The translations under genes were made by a program, and so were the position numbers. From contig CAYNFT010000035.1 of NCBI GenBank assembly GCA_964396535.1, positions 1-19,213 on the forward strand: a DNA stretch of 19,213 nt, written 5' to 3'. Numbering within the stretch: the first letter of the stretch is position 1; every line of letters begins with the position of its first letter. Below are positions 8,085 through 15,899 of the stretch, piece after piece. The notes beneath the pieces are model-generated. The model was not told the DNA's origin. It saw only the letters and a program-made list of their open reading frames with translations, and searched no databases. The stretch comes from CAYNFT01 sp964396535 (GTDB lineage: Bacteria > Chloroflexota > Dehalococcoidia > Dehalococcoidales > UBA2162).

Positions 8085-8377
8085 TCCTACTGATAATCCA
8101 CCATACAGCGAGCTTGACAACAATGGAGCAGTTAGCTAAAGTGTCCATTGATTAGTTGTGCCATTAACACTGACGACGCACACCTAACCAACCCGTATGG
8201 TTGATGTGCTTTATTGATTTTGTGCCTCAAATGTACCGCACATTCCAGCTCAATTTTAATTCAATTTAGAATTCAAAAACCACTGGACGGCAATAAAGAC
8301 AACTATCTTGATAAATGGTGAGATAAGAACCGGGATAAAGCATCGGGGATAAGTTAAAAAAATAAGGGGATTCTTTG
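8085..8377. other. Intergenic region with possible IS-end relic
   Basis: No gene is visible. The 15-mer at 8140-8154 (AGTGTCCATTGATTA) matches 2066-2080 (AGCGTCCATTAATTA) at 13 positions. The latter directly follows the stop of the transposase remnant, so both may be old insertion-sequence ends. A small dyad (CAACC...GGTTG, with GCACA/TGTGC outside) lies near 8180-8212. AAGGGGA at 8364-8370 is the ribosome-binding site of the next gene. Confidence 0.4.
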
Positions 8378-9496
8378 ATGAGCATTCCGCTACAGGAGTA
8401 TAAGCGACGCTATGAGGCTATTCGGGAACTGATGAAAAAAGACGGATTGGACAGCCTTCTTATCATCGGGCTGGCTGACGATTTTAATCGCGGCAATATA
8501 CGCTATATCACCGGGTCGGGAAGGGGGGGATGCTGCATTTTCCCGCTAGAAGGCAACCCTGTCTTCCTCACAAGCCCGGGACCGTCAAATTCACCCAAGC
8601 TTCGCCTGACGGTGGGGGCTCTTGACCTGCTTGAGTTGAGAGAAACGGCTAACACCACCGAACAGGCTATCAAAGAGCTATCTCACTTTGATAAAGGCAA
8701 TAAGGTCGGCATCGTGGGCATGGCATGCATCTCGGTGCCGATGTATCTGGCGGTGAAAGAGAGATTCGGTGACCGTATGGTGGACAGGGCGGATATACTA
8801 GAACCGCTACGGGAAGTTAAAAGTCCTGAGGAAATTGAAAAAATGCGGCAGGCGGCGGCGATTGCGGATAAAGTATACACCCGCCTCCGGGAGATAATCC
8901 GGCCAGGTCTCAGTGAATTTGAAATCTACGGAGAGGTGAAAAAAATCAATTATCAAATGGGCTGCGAGTATTCTTTCGACCTGATAGATGCCGCCGGGGC
9001 CACAATGAATATGTCATTCTTTCCGACCATAGACAGACTGGAGGCTAACGGTACATTATTCATGGAAATTACACCCTCCTACGAAGGCTACTATGCACAG
9101 CTACCGCTGACGCTACCGGTGGGTAATTATCCTCCTCATGTCCAGCAGATGGTGAGCACCTGGAACCATGCTGATAAAGCTGCCCAGAAGATTCTGCGCC
9201 CGGGGACAAAAGTTTCTGACATCTACCACCTGCTGGTAGATACCGTCCGCGAGAGTGGATTCATATCCCCTTACCGTCCCGGTCATTCGATTGGTCTGGA
9301 TGCTCTTGACTTCTGGTCTATCACCGAATCGAATACCAAGATACTTAAATCAGGCATGACACTGGCCATACATCCGAGCGTTATGCAGGAGATTGGCGGT
9401 GATGCCTGTGGCATGGGTTACACATATTTAATCACAGATACAGGAGCCGAGAGACTTAGCAAAATTGACCTGGCTAAAGAACTGATTGGGGAATAG
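8378..9496 (+). CDS. M24 (creatinase/aminopeptidase-fold) protein with degenerate metal site
   Basis: This 372-residue protein has the two-domain layout of Xaa-Pro peptidase/creatinase relatives: an N-terminal creatinase_N-like domain (about 8-145) and a C-terminal pita-bread domain (about 150-365, starting VKSPEEIEKMRQAAAIADK). The five M24 metal ligands are Asp, Asp, His, Glu, Glu. Numbering from the TTG one codon upstream, the equivalents by eye are Glu231 (LFMEITPSYEGYY), Gln242 (AQLPLT), His304 (GHSIGLDALDFW), His333 (TLAIHP) and Gly348 (GMGYTYLITDTGAE). Only the His is kept, so it is unlikely to be a normal metallopeptidase. It may be a metal-independent hydrolase or a binding protein. 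ATG 8378 is preferred because AAGGGGA lies 7 bases upstream; the TTG at 8375 is too close to it to matter. Confidence 0.85.
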   Translation: MSIPLQEYKRRYEAIRELMKKDGLDSLLIIGLADDFNRGNIRYITGSGRGGCCIFPLEGNPVFLTSPGPSNSPKLRLTVGALDLLELRETANTTEQAIKELSHFDKGNKVGIVGMACISVPMYLAVKERFGDRMVDRADILEPLREVKSPEEIEKMRQAAAIADKVYTRLREIIRPGLSEFEIYGEVKKINYQMGCEYSFDLIDAAGATMNMSFFPTIDRLEANGTLFMEITPSYEGYYAQLPLTLPVGNYPPHVQQMVSTWNHADKAAQKILRPGTKVSDIYHLLVDTVRESGFISPYRPGHSIGLDALDFWSITESNTKILKSGMTLAIHPSVMQEIGGDACGMGYTYLITDTGAERLSKIDLAKELIGE

Positions 9497-9615
9497 CCGT
9501 AACACATGGCGCCCTATCCTCAACAACCAATATTCATCATCGGCGCCGCTTGTCAGATGTTGCTATATAAGTCTGGTCTCGTTGCCTTTGCTAATACTAT
9601 GCCTTAATTACTAAT

Positions 9616-9620
9616 GGAGG
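9616..9620 (+). promoter_or_regulatory. Ribosome-binding site of the flavoprotein gene
   Basis: GGAGG lies 9 bases before ATG 9630 and fixes that start. The 133-base gap before it (9497-9629) shows no clear promoter; a GGCGCC hexamer occurs twice in it (near 9510 and 9542). Confidence 0.7.
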
Positions 9621-9629
9621 TTAGCTCTG

Positions 9630-11030
9630 ATGAGTCCTGAAAGGGAAAATAAAAATCTTGAGGCTGAGCTGGTTATTGTCGGCGGCGGCGGCGCTGGTCT
9701 GGCGGCAGCGGTAGCCGCGGCAGAGAAGGGCGCCACCAGTGTAATAGTACTGGAGAAGCGGGGTAGCCTGGGGGGTAATACAGCTCGCGCTACCGGTCTT
9801 TTTGCCTGCGAAAGCCCTGTTCAAGCACGGGAGAAGATTGTTGCCGATAAAGATGAGCTTTTCAAAAGAGCTATGGATTGGGCGCGCTGGAGCAGAGTTA
9901 ACCCCAGGATTCTCCGCGCTTTCTTGAACAAATCAGGAGATACAATTCGATGGCTGGAAGAGAAGGGATTAGAATTTGACGTCATTGCTTTTTTCCCTAA
10001 TCAGAACCCGCGTGTTGAGCACGTTGCCAAGGGTAAAGGGGCACAGGTAACCCGGGTATTAGCTGATAAATGCAGAGATTCGGGAGTGCAGTTGATTCTT
10101 CGTAGCAGAGGCAAGAAAATATTACGTGGAGCCAGAGGCAATGTAACCGGAGTTATAGCGATGAAGAAAGAAGAGTTCGAAATAACGGCCCGGAGCGTTA
10201 TCATTACCACTGGTGGTTTTGGTGGTAATAAAAAATTGCTTAAGAAGTATTGTCCGCTGTATTACGATGGTATGCCTTTGCGCGGGTTTCCTTTAACAGG
10301 AGACGGGCTATTAATGGCTGCTGAAGCAGGAGCTGCTATCGACGACCTCGCCACATTACTGAAGGAGGGACCCAGAATTGACCCGAATTCGTGGCCTTTA
10401 CGTGGGCTTGAGAGGGAGCCCTGCACGCTCTGGGTAAACAAGAGAGGGGAACGATTCGTCGATGAAGCTACCGGTTCTCATCCCTTTGAGGGCGTGAACG
10501 CGATACTTCGACAACCGGAGAAGGTTTGCTACACCCTCGTGGATACCACAATAAGGCAAAAAATGGAGGAAAAGATACCCGGGCTAAAAGGTGCCCTGCA
10601 GATAGAGGCTGATAAAGACAGGGTGAAAATATCTGATTCCTGGAATGAAATTGCTCGCTGGATAGGAGCTGACCCCGGAGTACTTAAAGATACAGTAGAT
10701 GAATATAACGCTTGCTGCGAACACGGATATGATAGGATTTTTGCCAAGGACCGGAGATATCTATTACCGTTACGCAGTGCTCCTTACTATGCTATCAGAG
10801 GACTGCCGCATTTCCTTGATACACTGGGAGGAATCAAGATAAATGAGCATATGGAGGTTCTGGATAATCAAGATAAACCTATTCCAGGACTGTATGCCGC
10901 CGGTGTAACTACCAGTGGCTGGGAGTCAGAAACCTATTGTAGTGACCTCAGCGGCAGCGCCTTCGGCTATGCAATCAATTCAGGCCGCATCGCCGGAGAA
11001 AATGCGGCCAAATTTGCTCTAGAGCAGTAA
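9630..11030 (+). CDS. FAD-dependent oxidoreductase of the fumarate reductase flavoprotein-like (FAD_binding_2) family
   Basis: This 466-residue cytoplasmic flavoprotein has no signal peptide and no cytochrome domain. FAD-binding elements: VIVGGGGAGLAAAVAAAEKG at residues 15-34, LEKRGSLGGNTARATG at 41-56, IITTGGFGGN at 191-200 and PIPGLYAAG at 417-425. The fumarate reductase active site is not kept. Compared by eye with Shewanella flavocytochrome c3, the Arg402 region (RFVNEITTRD) is RFVDEATGSH here; the His504 region (HHTMGG) is FLDTLGG; and the Arg544 region (NRLGGN) is SDLSGS. It therefore probably acts on another unsaturated or ketone substrate, as in 3-ketosteroid dehydrogenase or urocanate reductase relatives; the substrate is not predictable. 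It follows the M24 gene after 133 bases and is followed directly by repeat copy B. Confidence 0.88.
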   Translation: MSPERENKNLEAELVIVGGGGAGLAAAVAAAEKGATSVIVLEKRGSLGGNTARATGLFACESPVQAREKIVADKDELFKRAMDWARWSRVNPRILRAFLNKSGDTIRWLEEKGLEFDVIAFFPNQNPRVEHVAKGKGAQVTRVLADKCRDSGVQLILRSRGKKILRGARGNVTGVIAMKKEEFEITARSVIITTGGFGGNKKLLKKYCPLYYDGMPLRGFPLTGDGLLMAAEAGAAIDDLATLLKEGPRIDPNSWPLRGLEREPCTLWVNKRGERFVDEATGSHPFEGVNAILRQPEKVCYTLVDTTIRQKMEEKIPGLKGALQIEADKDRVKISDSWNEIARWIGADPGVLKDTVDEYNACCEHGYDRIFAKDRRYLLPLRSAPYYAIRGLPHFLDTLGGIKINEHMEVLDNQDKPIPGLYAAGVTTSGWESETYCSDLSGSAFGYAINSGRIAGENAAKFALEQ

Positions 11031-11298
11031 GAAGGAGAGGGGGGAAAATAGAAAGAGGGGGCTTCGCCCCTCTCAAACACCCCAGAAAGTAAGAAAAGCC
11101 AAAAACTCCCCAAAAGCTAGGGAAAGTCAAAGAGAGGCAGAGCCTCTCTTAAAACATTATGCCCCCTTCCCTTTATAAGGGAAGGGGGTCAGGGGGATGG
11201 GTTACTAAATGACCTCCATTACCTGTACTTGCTAAAATAATGGAAATCTAGTAACGTACAAGCCATCAGCCGGAATATTTAGTAGGGGGTACAGGTGC
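11031..11298. repeat. Dispersed hairpin repeat (copy B) between flavoprotein and hydrolase genes
   Basis: The repeat begins at the flavoprotein stop. It holds AGAGGGG...CCCCTCT (11054-11073, one bulge), the AAGAGAGGC/GCCTCTCTT stem (loop AGA) and the 12-bp stem 11162-11173 with 11177-11188 (loop TAT). The segment 11127-11216 matches copy A at 6650-6740. A longer upstream part (CCCCTCT.AAAC..CC.AAAGTAAGA) is also shared, but copy B has an extra stretch of about 30 bases (11097-11126). No gene is present. A ribosome-binding site (TAGGGGG, 11283-11289) for the next gene lies at the right end. Confidence 0.8.
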
Positions 11299-12084
11299 AT
11301 GCAACATAAAGAAGGTAATTTCAAAGGGTACAGGGATTTAAATATCTATTACCAGTGCTGGTTACCGGAAGGAAGTACCAAGGCAGTATTGCTGGTGGCG
11401 CATGGCTTTGCCGAGCACAGCGGACGCTATGGAAACGTGGTAAATCACTTTGTTCCCAAAGGCTATCCTGTCTATGCACTTGACCATCGAGGGCATGGCA
11501 GGTCTGATGGTGAACGCGTCCAGGTTGAAGAATTCTCTGATTACATTAAAGACCTGAAAACCTTTTTCGATATAGTGCGCAAAGAAAATCCTGATGACAA
11601 GATATTCCTTATCGGTCACAGCATGGGCTCCGCAATTAGTCTGATCTATACTGCCGAGTACCAGCAGGAACTGGCCGGACTGATAACCTCAGGCGGTGGT
11701 ATGGCAAGATCCGGCGAACCGCCACCAGAACCAAGACCATCTAACGAGCCTCTTCCTACTTCAATGCTAAGCCGGGACCCGGCTGTTATCGAAGCCTACG
11801 TCAATGACCCGCTGGTCTATCGTGGCCCTATGCCACAACGGTCGGCGATGGCAGGTATGAGGAGTAAATTGCCCGAGCTGGTGCCGCAGATAAAACTACC
11901 CGTCTTGATAATGGCAGGGAACGGCGGCACTGACGGCGCGCGAAGCCAGGTGCTGTATGAATTCATCGGCTCAAAAGATAAGACGCTCAAGCTCTACGAA
12001 GGCTTACTACACGAGATTTTTAACGAGCCGGAGCACCCACAGGTCCTGGGTGACCTGGAGGCATGGTTGGAAGCTCACCTTTAA
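11299..12084 (+). CDS. Alpha/beta hydrolase, monoacylglycerol lipase-like (serine aminopeptidase S33 / Hydrolase_4)
   Basis: This 261-residue esterase or lipase-type hydrolase contains the oxyanion-hole motif HGFAEHSGRY (residues 35-44), typical of monoacylglycerol lipase and lysophospholipase relatives. It also has LDHRGHGRSDG (61-71) and the nucleophile elbow GHSMG with Ser108. The remaining triad is probably Asp212 (GTDG) and His238 (LLHEIFNEPE). The cap region (about 135-195) is Pro-rich and fairly short. It has no signal peptide, so it acts in the cytoplasm. The likely substrate is a carboxylic ester such as a monoacylglycerol or a small ester, but this cannot be fixed from sequence. The ATG is supported by TAGGGGG 9 bases upstream. 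It is the last plus-strand gene, converging on the Mo-lipoprotein gene with 22 bases between stops. Confidence 0.92.
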   Translation: MQHKEGNFKGYRDLNIYYQCWLPEGSTKAVLLVAHGFAEHSGRYGNVVNHFVPKGYPVYALDHRGHGRSDGERVQVEEFSDYIKDLKTFFDIVRKENPDDKIFLIGHSMGSAISLIYTAEYQQELAGLITSGGGMARSGEPPPEPRPSNEPLPTSMLSRDPAVIEAYVNDPLVYRGPMPQRSAMAGMRSKLPELVPQIKLPVLIMAGNGGTDGARSQVLYEFIGSKDKTLKLYEGLLHEIFNEPEHPQVLGDLEAWLEAHL

Positions 12085-12106
12085 TCTAAGCGCCGGGCTA
12101 TGTTTT

Positions 12107-12817
12107 TCATTCTCCAAAAAAGGCTTTATCCAAGTCTCCAGTATTGGAGTACCCCCTGCTTTCCCAGAAACCCCGGTAGTTAATGTCGTCAGATAATTCG
12201 ATTCCTATTATCCATTTTATCCATTTATATCCCCATTTGCTCTCGGCTACCAGTTGAAATGGAAATCCTCTTTCCTTTGGAATGGTAATTTCGTTCATCA
12301 TGTTTGCCATAAGTATATCATTGTCCATTATGTAATCAAGAGGAAGAGAGGTTTTATATCCATCGTAGGCATGGAAAATAACCACCTTCGCCTCGGGCAA
12401 GGCTTTCGCCTTTTCCAGTAAATCCCGGACCAGCAAACCTTCCCAAAGAATGTTTACACTCCATCCTTCTACACAGTCGAGTGTTACTATCTTTTTATAA
12501 TGATTGTGGCCCTCAAGAACCTCATTGTAGGTATAGCTCATTGGATTCTCGACAAGACCAGTTATCCCAAGCTGATAAGTTTCTATATCTATATATTGGG
12601 GACCGCTTATGGAATTCTCTCTAAAATCATTTACTGATGAGAGTTTCTCACCTTCATATTCCCTAATCTCCACAGGTTCCAGTTCTTCTGTTTGACCCAT
12701 ATTACTATCTCCTCCACAGCCATTTATGGTCATCAAAAGCGGTAAGACAAAAAATAAAATGACAGCACATGCAATAAATTTTTTCATGATGAGTTCTTTT
12801 TCATGAATATCGGTCAT
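12107..12817 (-). CDS. Lipoprotein with sulfite-oxidase-type molybdopterin-binding domain
   Basis: This 236-residue protein is predicted to sit outside the membrane on a lipid anchor. An MKKFIACAV... hydrophobic segment ends in a lipobox-like TINGC, so Cys34 would be lipidated. After an acidic linker comes the Oxidored_molyb domain: YQLGITGLVENP, then VTLDCVEGWSVN with Cys115 as the likely molybdenum ligand, WEGLLVRDLLEKA, LPLDYIMDND and KWGYKWIKWIIGIE, all typical of the family. GGGGAG precedes ATG 12817, while ATG 12787 gives a cleaner signal peptide but a weaker ribosome site; either start is possible. Its signal has KK rather than a twin-arginine motif, unusual for a molybdopterin protein. 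It is the last gene of the minus-strand run, 51 bases after KorB. The substrate is unknown (sulfite, S-oxide or other). Confidence 0.85.
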   Translation of the reverse strand: MTDIHEKELIMKKFIACAVILFFVLPLLMTINGCGGDSNMGQTEELEPVEIREYEGEKLSSVNDFRENSISGPQYIDIETYQLGITGLVENPMSYTYNEVLEGHNHYKKIVTLDCVEGWSVNILWEGLLVRDLLEKAKALPEAKVVIFHAYDGYKTSLPLDYIMDNDILMANMMNEITIPKERGFPFQLVAESKWGYKWIKWIIGIELSDDINYRGFWESRGYSNTGDLDKAFFGE

Positions 12818-12868
12818 CTCACTCCCCTGAGAAATGCTTCTTCAGCTGATTCATCTGTTACTGCCTGG

Positions 12869-13723
12869 CTAAAGAAACTCATCTAGTAACCGTTCTACTC
12901 GTCTGGGCTCAATCTTTTGCCTCACTAGTGGCCCTTTACTTAAGGCTGGCAATTGCCCCTCAAAGGTGACACGCTCTTGCCTGTAGATAACCCCGAGGGG
13001 TATTCGGTCTCCCCACTCTTGGGCTCTGGCAAAGGCTGTCAGCCTGTCACTTGTGTCGTAGTCGGATTCCTCTTCAAGCTTGTACACTCTCTCCCGGTAC
13101 CAGCTGTAAGTATTCTGATGGTTAAACGACACGCAGGGTTGTAAAATATCAATCAGAGCGAAGCCCTTATGAGTAATACCTGCCTTTATCACACCGCTAA
13201 GATGCTCCACATCTCCGGCGAAACTTCTGGCAGCAAAGCTAGCACCGACAGCTATTGCTAAGGCGATTGGGTTTACCGGTGCTGGTGCGCCGTGAGGAGT
13301 AGTCTTGGTAACAAAGCCCGCATCACTTGTAGGGGATGCCTGCCCTTTAGTGAGTCCGTATACTTGATTATTATGCACCAGATAGGTGATATCATGGTTA
13401 CGGCGCATGGCGTGAATAAAATGGTTTCCACCTTCTCCGTAGGCGTCTCCGTCACCGCTCACCGCGATAACCGTAAGCTCCGGATTGACTATCCTGGCGC
13501 CAATAGCAGGAGGAACCGGCCTGCCATGAAGCGAGTTGAACACATTGCATCTGATATAGTGGGGGAGTTTGCCCGCCTGCCCGATGCCAGAGACCATGAG
13601 CACCTGGTGAGGCTTAATGCCAAGCTCAACCAGCGCTTTTTTAACTGCGTTTAAAATACCAAAATTGCCACAGCCTGGACACCAGGCACTGGCAAGTCCA
13701 GCATAATCAGCTATTGTTACCAT
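12869..13723 (-). CDS. korB: 2-oxoacid:ferredoxin oxidoreductase, beta subunit
   Basis: This is the thiamine-diphosphate subunit of a two-subunit OFOR that converts a 2-oxoacid plus CoA to acyl-CoA, CO2 and reduced ferredoxin, or the reverse. The 284 residues include WCPGCGN (Cys15, Cys18), LHGRPVPPAIGARIVNPELT, the TPP motif GDGDAYGEGGNHFIHAMRRN (90-109), NNQVYGLTKGQASPTS and DILQPCVSFN (Cys197). The position that carries a cluster Cys in many relatives (GIGCSG) is GIGQAG here; Cys59 (YIRCN) is the best candidate replacement ligand. AAAGGAGGG within the end of korA precedes the ATG, and only one base separates the two genes, so they are translationally coupled. Substrate specificity (2-oxoglutarate, pyruvate or branched-chain) is not settled. 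Confidence 0.92.
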   Translation of the reverse strand: MVTIADYAGLASAWCPGCGNFGILNAVKKALVELGIKPHQVLMVSGIGQAGKLPHYIRCNVFNSLHGRPVPPAIGARIVNPELTVIAVSGDGDAYGEGGNHFIHAMRRNHDITYLVHNNQVYGLTKGQASPTSDAGFVTKTTPHGAPAPVNPIALAIAVGASFAARSFAGDVEHLSGVIKAGITHKGFALIDILQPCVSFNHQNTYSWYRERVYKLEEESDYDTSDRLTAFARAQEWGDRIPLGVIYRQERVTFEGQLPALSKGPLVRQKIEPRRVERLLDEFL

Positions 13724-13724
13724 G

Positions 13725-15440
13725 CTAGCAGCCCTCCTTTCTTACTTCTCGCACGATGTAGGCAGGTGTAAAGGGACGTCCATCATATTTGAGAATTTTA
13801 CCGCTAACTTTCCTACCGGTCTCCATCTGGATTAGACGAGCGAGCTGACCTGTAGCATTATTCTCAATTACGTAGCTGTGCTGGGCATCGTTTAAGGCCT
13901 TTGCTACTTCGTCAGCAGGGAAGGGCCAGAGTTCCTTCAAATGGAGCAAGTTGACGCTAGCACCTTCCTTTCGCAAAATGTCTACAGCCTCACGAATGGC
14001 ACCATAGCTGCTGCCCCAGCCAATCAGTAGAGTGTCCGCTTTCTTGGGGCCATGCAATTCAGGAGATGCTATCTCCTTTCTAAGGCTGAACAACTTTCTC
14101 ATCCGTTTCTGCATCATCCGAGTCCTGGTCTCAGCATCCTCGATAAGGTGCCCTTCTTCATCATGCTCATCAGAATCGGTTATTACCAGCATTCCTTCCT
14201 GTCCGGGAAAGGCTCTTGGTGAAATGCCTGATTTAGTTATTCTGTGTCTCTTATATTCCGACTTGCCGGCTTGCTCTTCTGAAAAGAGCGAGCCTCTGTC
14301 AATAATGACTTTAGATAGGTCAAACTTCTCAACCGTGCCATAGGAGCTGGCCAGATGCTGGTCAGTTAGCAATATGACCAGCAGTTGATACTTTTCTGCC
14401 AGATTGAAGGCTTTGACGGTTAGCCAGAAGCAATCCTCGACAGTGGCCGGGGCAAGGACTGCCCGGGGGAACTCTCCATGGGCAGCATGAAGGATAAATT
14501 GAAGGTCGCCCTGCTCTGTCCTGGTGGGCAAACCTATAGCTGGACCGGGACGCTGTGCATCCACCACCACTATCGGTGTCTCGGTCATCCCCGCCAGTCC
14601 CAGACCTTCTACCATAAGGCAGAAACCACTCCCGGAGGTAGCAGTCATTGCTCTGACACCAGCATAGCCGGCTCCAATTATCATATTTATGGCTGCTATC
14701 TCATCCTCCGGCTGCACCACTACCAATCCGAACTCATCGGCTTTAGATGCCATATACTCCATAATAGATGTAGCCGGCGTCATTGGATAGGCTGCAACGA
14801 ATTTGCAACCAGAGGCTATAGCACCTAGAGCTATGGCCTCATTCCCGGTGAGCAGCATTCTTTTTACATTACCAACGGCACTGAGATGAGAGCCAAAATC
14901 TCCTTTGAAATTCTCCTGAGCATATTCATATCCCGCTTTAGCCGCCTTGATGTTACCCTCACCAATCGCACCAGTTCCAAAATGCTGCCGCAAAACCTGC
15001 TCTAATATCTGCAAATCATATCGCACCAGCTCCAGAGCCGCACCCAGAGCGACCGTATTTGCCATTAACTTATCTCCTGCCCTCCCCGTCGCTAGCCTCT
15101 CCAGAGGTATACCAAACAGCCTGCTGTTATCAGCAACCTCCCTTGTTTTTTCATTATCAAATACAATAACCCCTCTTTCAGCTAATTCCTTCCCATGCAG
15201 GTCTATGCTTTCATTATTCAGGGCAATCAATATATCCACAGAATCGGCAATAGCACCTGATTTTGAGTCTTTAGCTCTGATACGGAAAAAGTTGTGCCCA
15301 CCTCTTACTCTGGATTCATAATCCTGGTCAGCGAACACATGATATTTCCCGCGGGCAAGTGCTTTGGCCAGGATGAAGCCTGCTGATTGCACACCCTGCC
15401 CTGCCTCTCCCCCAACCATGAAATTGACATCTATCGACAT
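13725..15440 (-). CDS. korA: 2-oxoacid:ferredoxin oxidoreductase, fused gamma-alpha subunit
   Basis: This 571-residue protein has the gamma domain fused ahead of the alpha domain, as in KorA-type enzymes. The gamma part (about 1-190) has VGGEAGQGVQSAGFILAKAL, DQDYESRVRGGHNFFRIR and a Rossmann-like core. The alpha part starts near 195 and holds the OFOR motif YPMTPATS (218-225), QPEDEIAAINMIIGAGYAGVRAMTATSGSG, and AQRPGPAIGLPTRTEQGDLQF, which helps bind the 2-oxoacid. The C-terminal transketolase-like domain (LIGWGSSYGAIREAV) ends in KEGC. GGAGGTGAAGCT precedes the ATG. No ferredoxin-like delta subunit is encoded nearby, so electrons go to a separate carrier. The Rieske gene begins the same transcription run 50 bases upstream. 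Confidence 0.93.
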   Translation of the reverse strand: MSIDVNFMVGGEAGQGVQSAGFILAKALARGKYHVFADQDYESRVRGGHNFFRIRAKDSKSGAIADSVDILIALNNESIDLHGKELAERGVIVFDNEKTREVADNSRLFGIPLERLATGRAGDKLMANTVALGAALELVRYDLQILEQVLRQHFGTGAIGEGNIKAAKAGYEYAQENFKGDFGSHLSAVGNVKRMLLTGNEAIALGAIASGCKFVAAYPMTPATSIMEYMASKADEFGLVVVQPEDEIAAINMIIGAGYAGVRAMTATSGSGFCLMVEGLGLAGMTETPIVVVDAQRPGPAIGLPTRTEQGDLQFILHAAHGEFPRAVLAPATVEDCFWLTVKAFNLAEKYQLLVILLTDQHLASSYGTVEKFDLSKVIIDRGSLFSEEQAGKSEYKRHRITKSGISPRAFPGQEGMLVITDSDEHDEEGHLIEDAETRTRMMQKRMRKLFSLRKEIASPELHGPKKADTLLIGWGSSYGAIREAVDILRKEGASVNLLHLKELWPFPADEVAKALNDAQHSYVIENNATGQLARLIQMETGRKVSGKILKYDGRPFTPAYIVREVRKEGC

Positions 15441-15490
15441 AGCTTCACCTCCATACGTCTCACCCCTTACAGATGCCGCAAAATAACAGG

Positions 15491-15841
15491 CTAGATTTCT
15501 ACCATGACCCTGTCATCTTCGACTTTCACATTGTATGTAGTTAGCGGTTTGGGTGACTTGAGTGCTTTACCAACCTTTGACAGAAATCCAGTTCCCTTCA
15601 ACCAGCGAACCACTTCTCCAGTCTTCAGGTCGAACCGGGAGCTATGTAGAGGGCAGGTAACAACAGTGCCTTCAAGCTCACCCTGCGATAGCTTGCCTCC
15701 CATATGAGGACAACGGTTATCAGAAGCATAGTATTTATCACCAACTCTGGCGATAAGGATTTCATGCTCATCAACCGAGACAGCTTTCATAGTCCTGTCT
15801 TTTATCTCAGTGGTCTTGCTGACTTCCACCAAACTGCCCAT
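15491..15841 (-). CDS. Rieske [2Fe-2S] protein (stand-alone ferredoxin type)
   Basis: This 116-residue single-domain Rieske protein has both cluster-binding boxes: CPHMGG (Cys44, His46) and CPLHSSRF (Cys63, His66). It has no signal peptide or membrane helix, so it resembles soluble Rieske ferredoxins and NirD-like proteins rather than cytochrome bc1 subunits. The likely role is electron transfer. A 58-base gap follows the SOD gene and a 50-base gap precedes korA, all on the same strand, so it could be an electron partner for the OFOR or part of an oxygen-response set (inference). AAGGAG lies 9 bases before the ATG. Confidence 0.92.
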   Translation of the reverse strand: MGSLVEVSKTTEIKDRTMKAVSVDEHEILIARVGDKYYASDNRCPHMGGKLSQGELEGTVVTCPLHSSRFDLKTGEVVRWLKGTGFLSKVGKALKSPKPLTTYNVKVEDDRVMVEI

Positions 15842-15899
15842 TTGACCTGACTCCTTATACTATTGTGTTTTCTCAATGACCTCTTCCAGCCGGAGGCTA

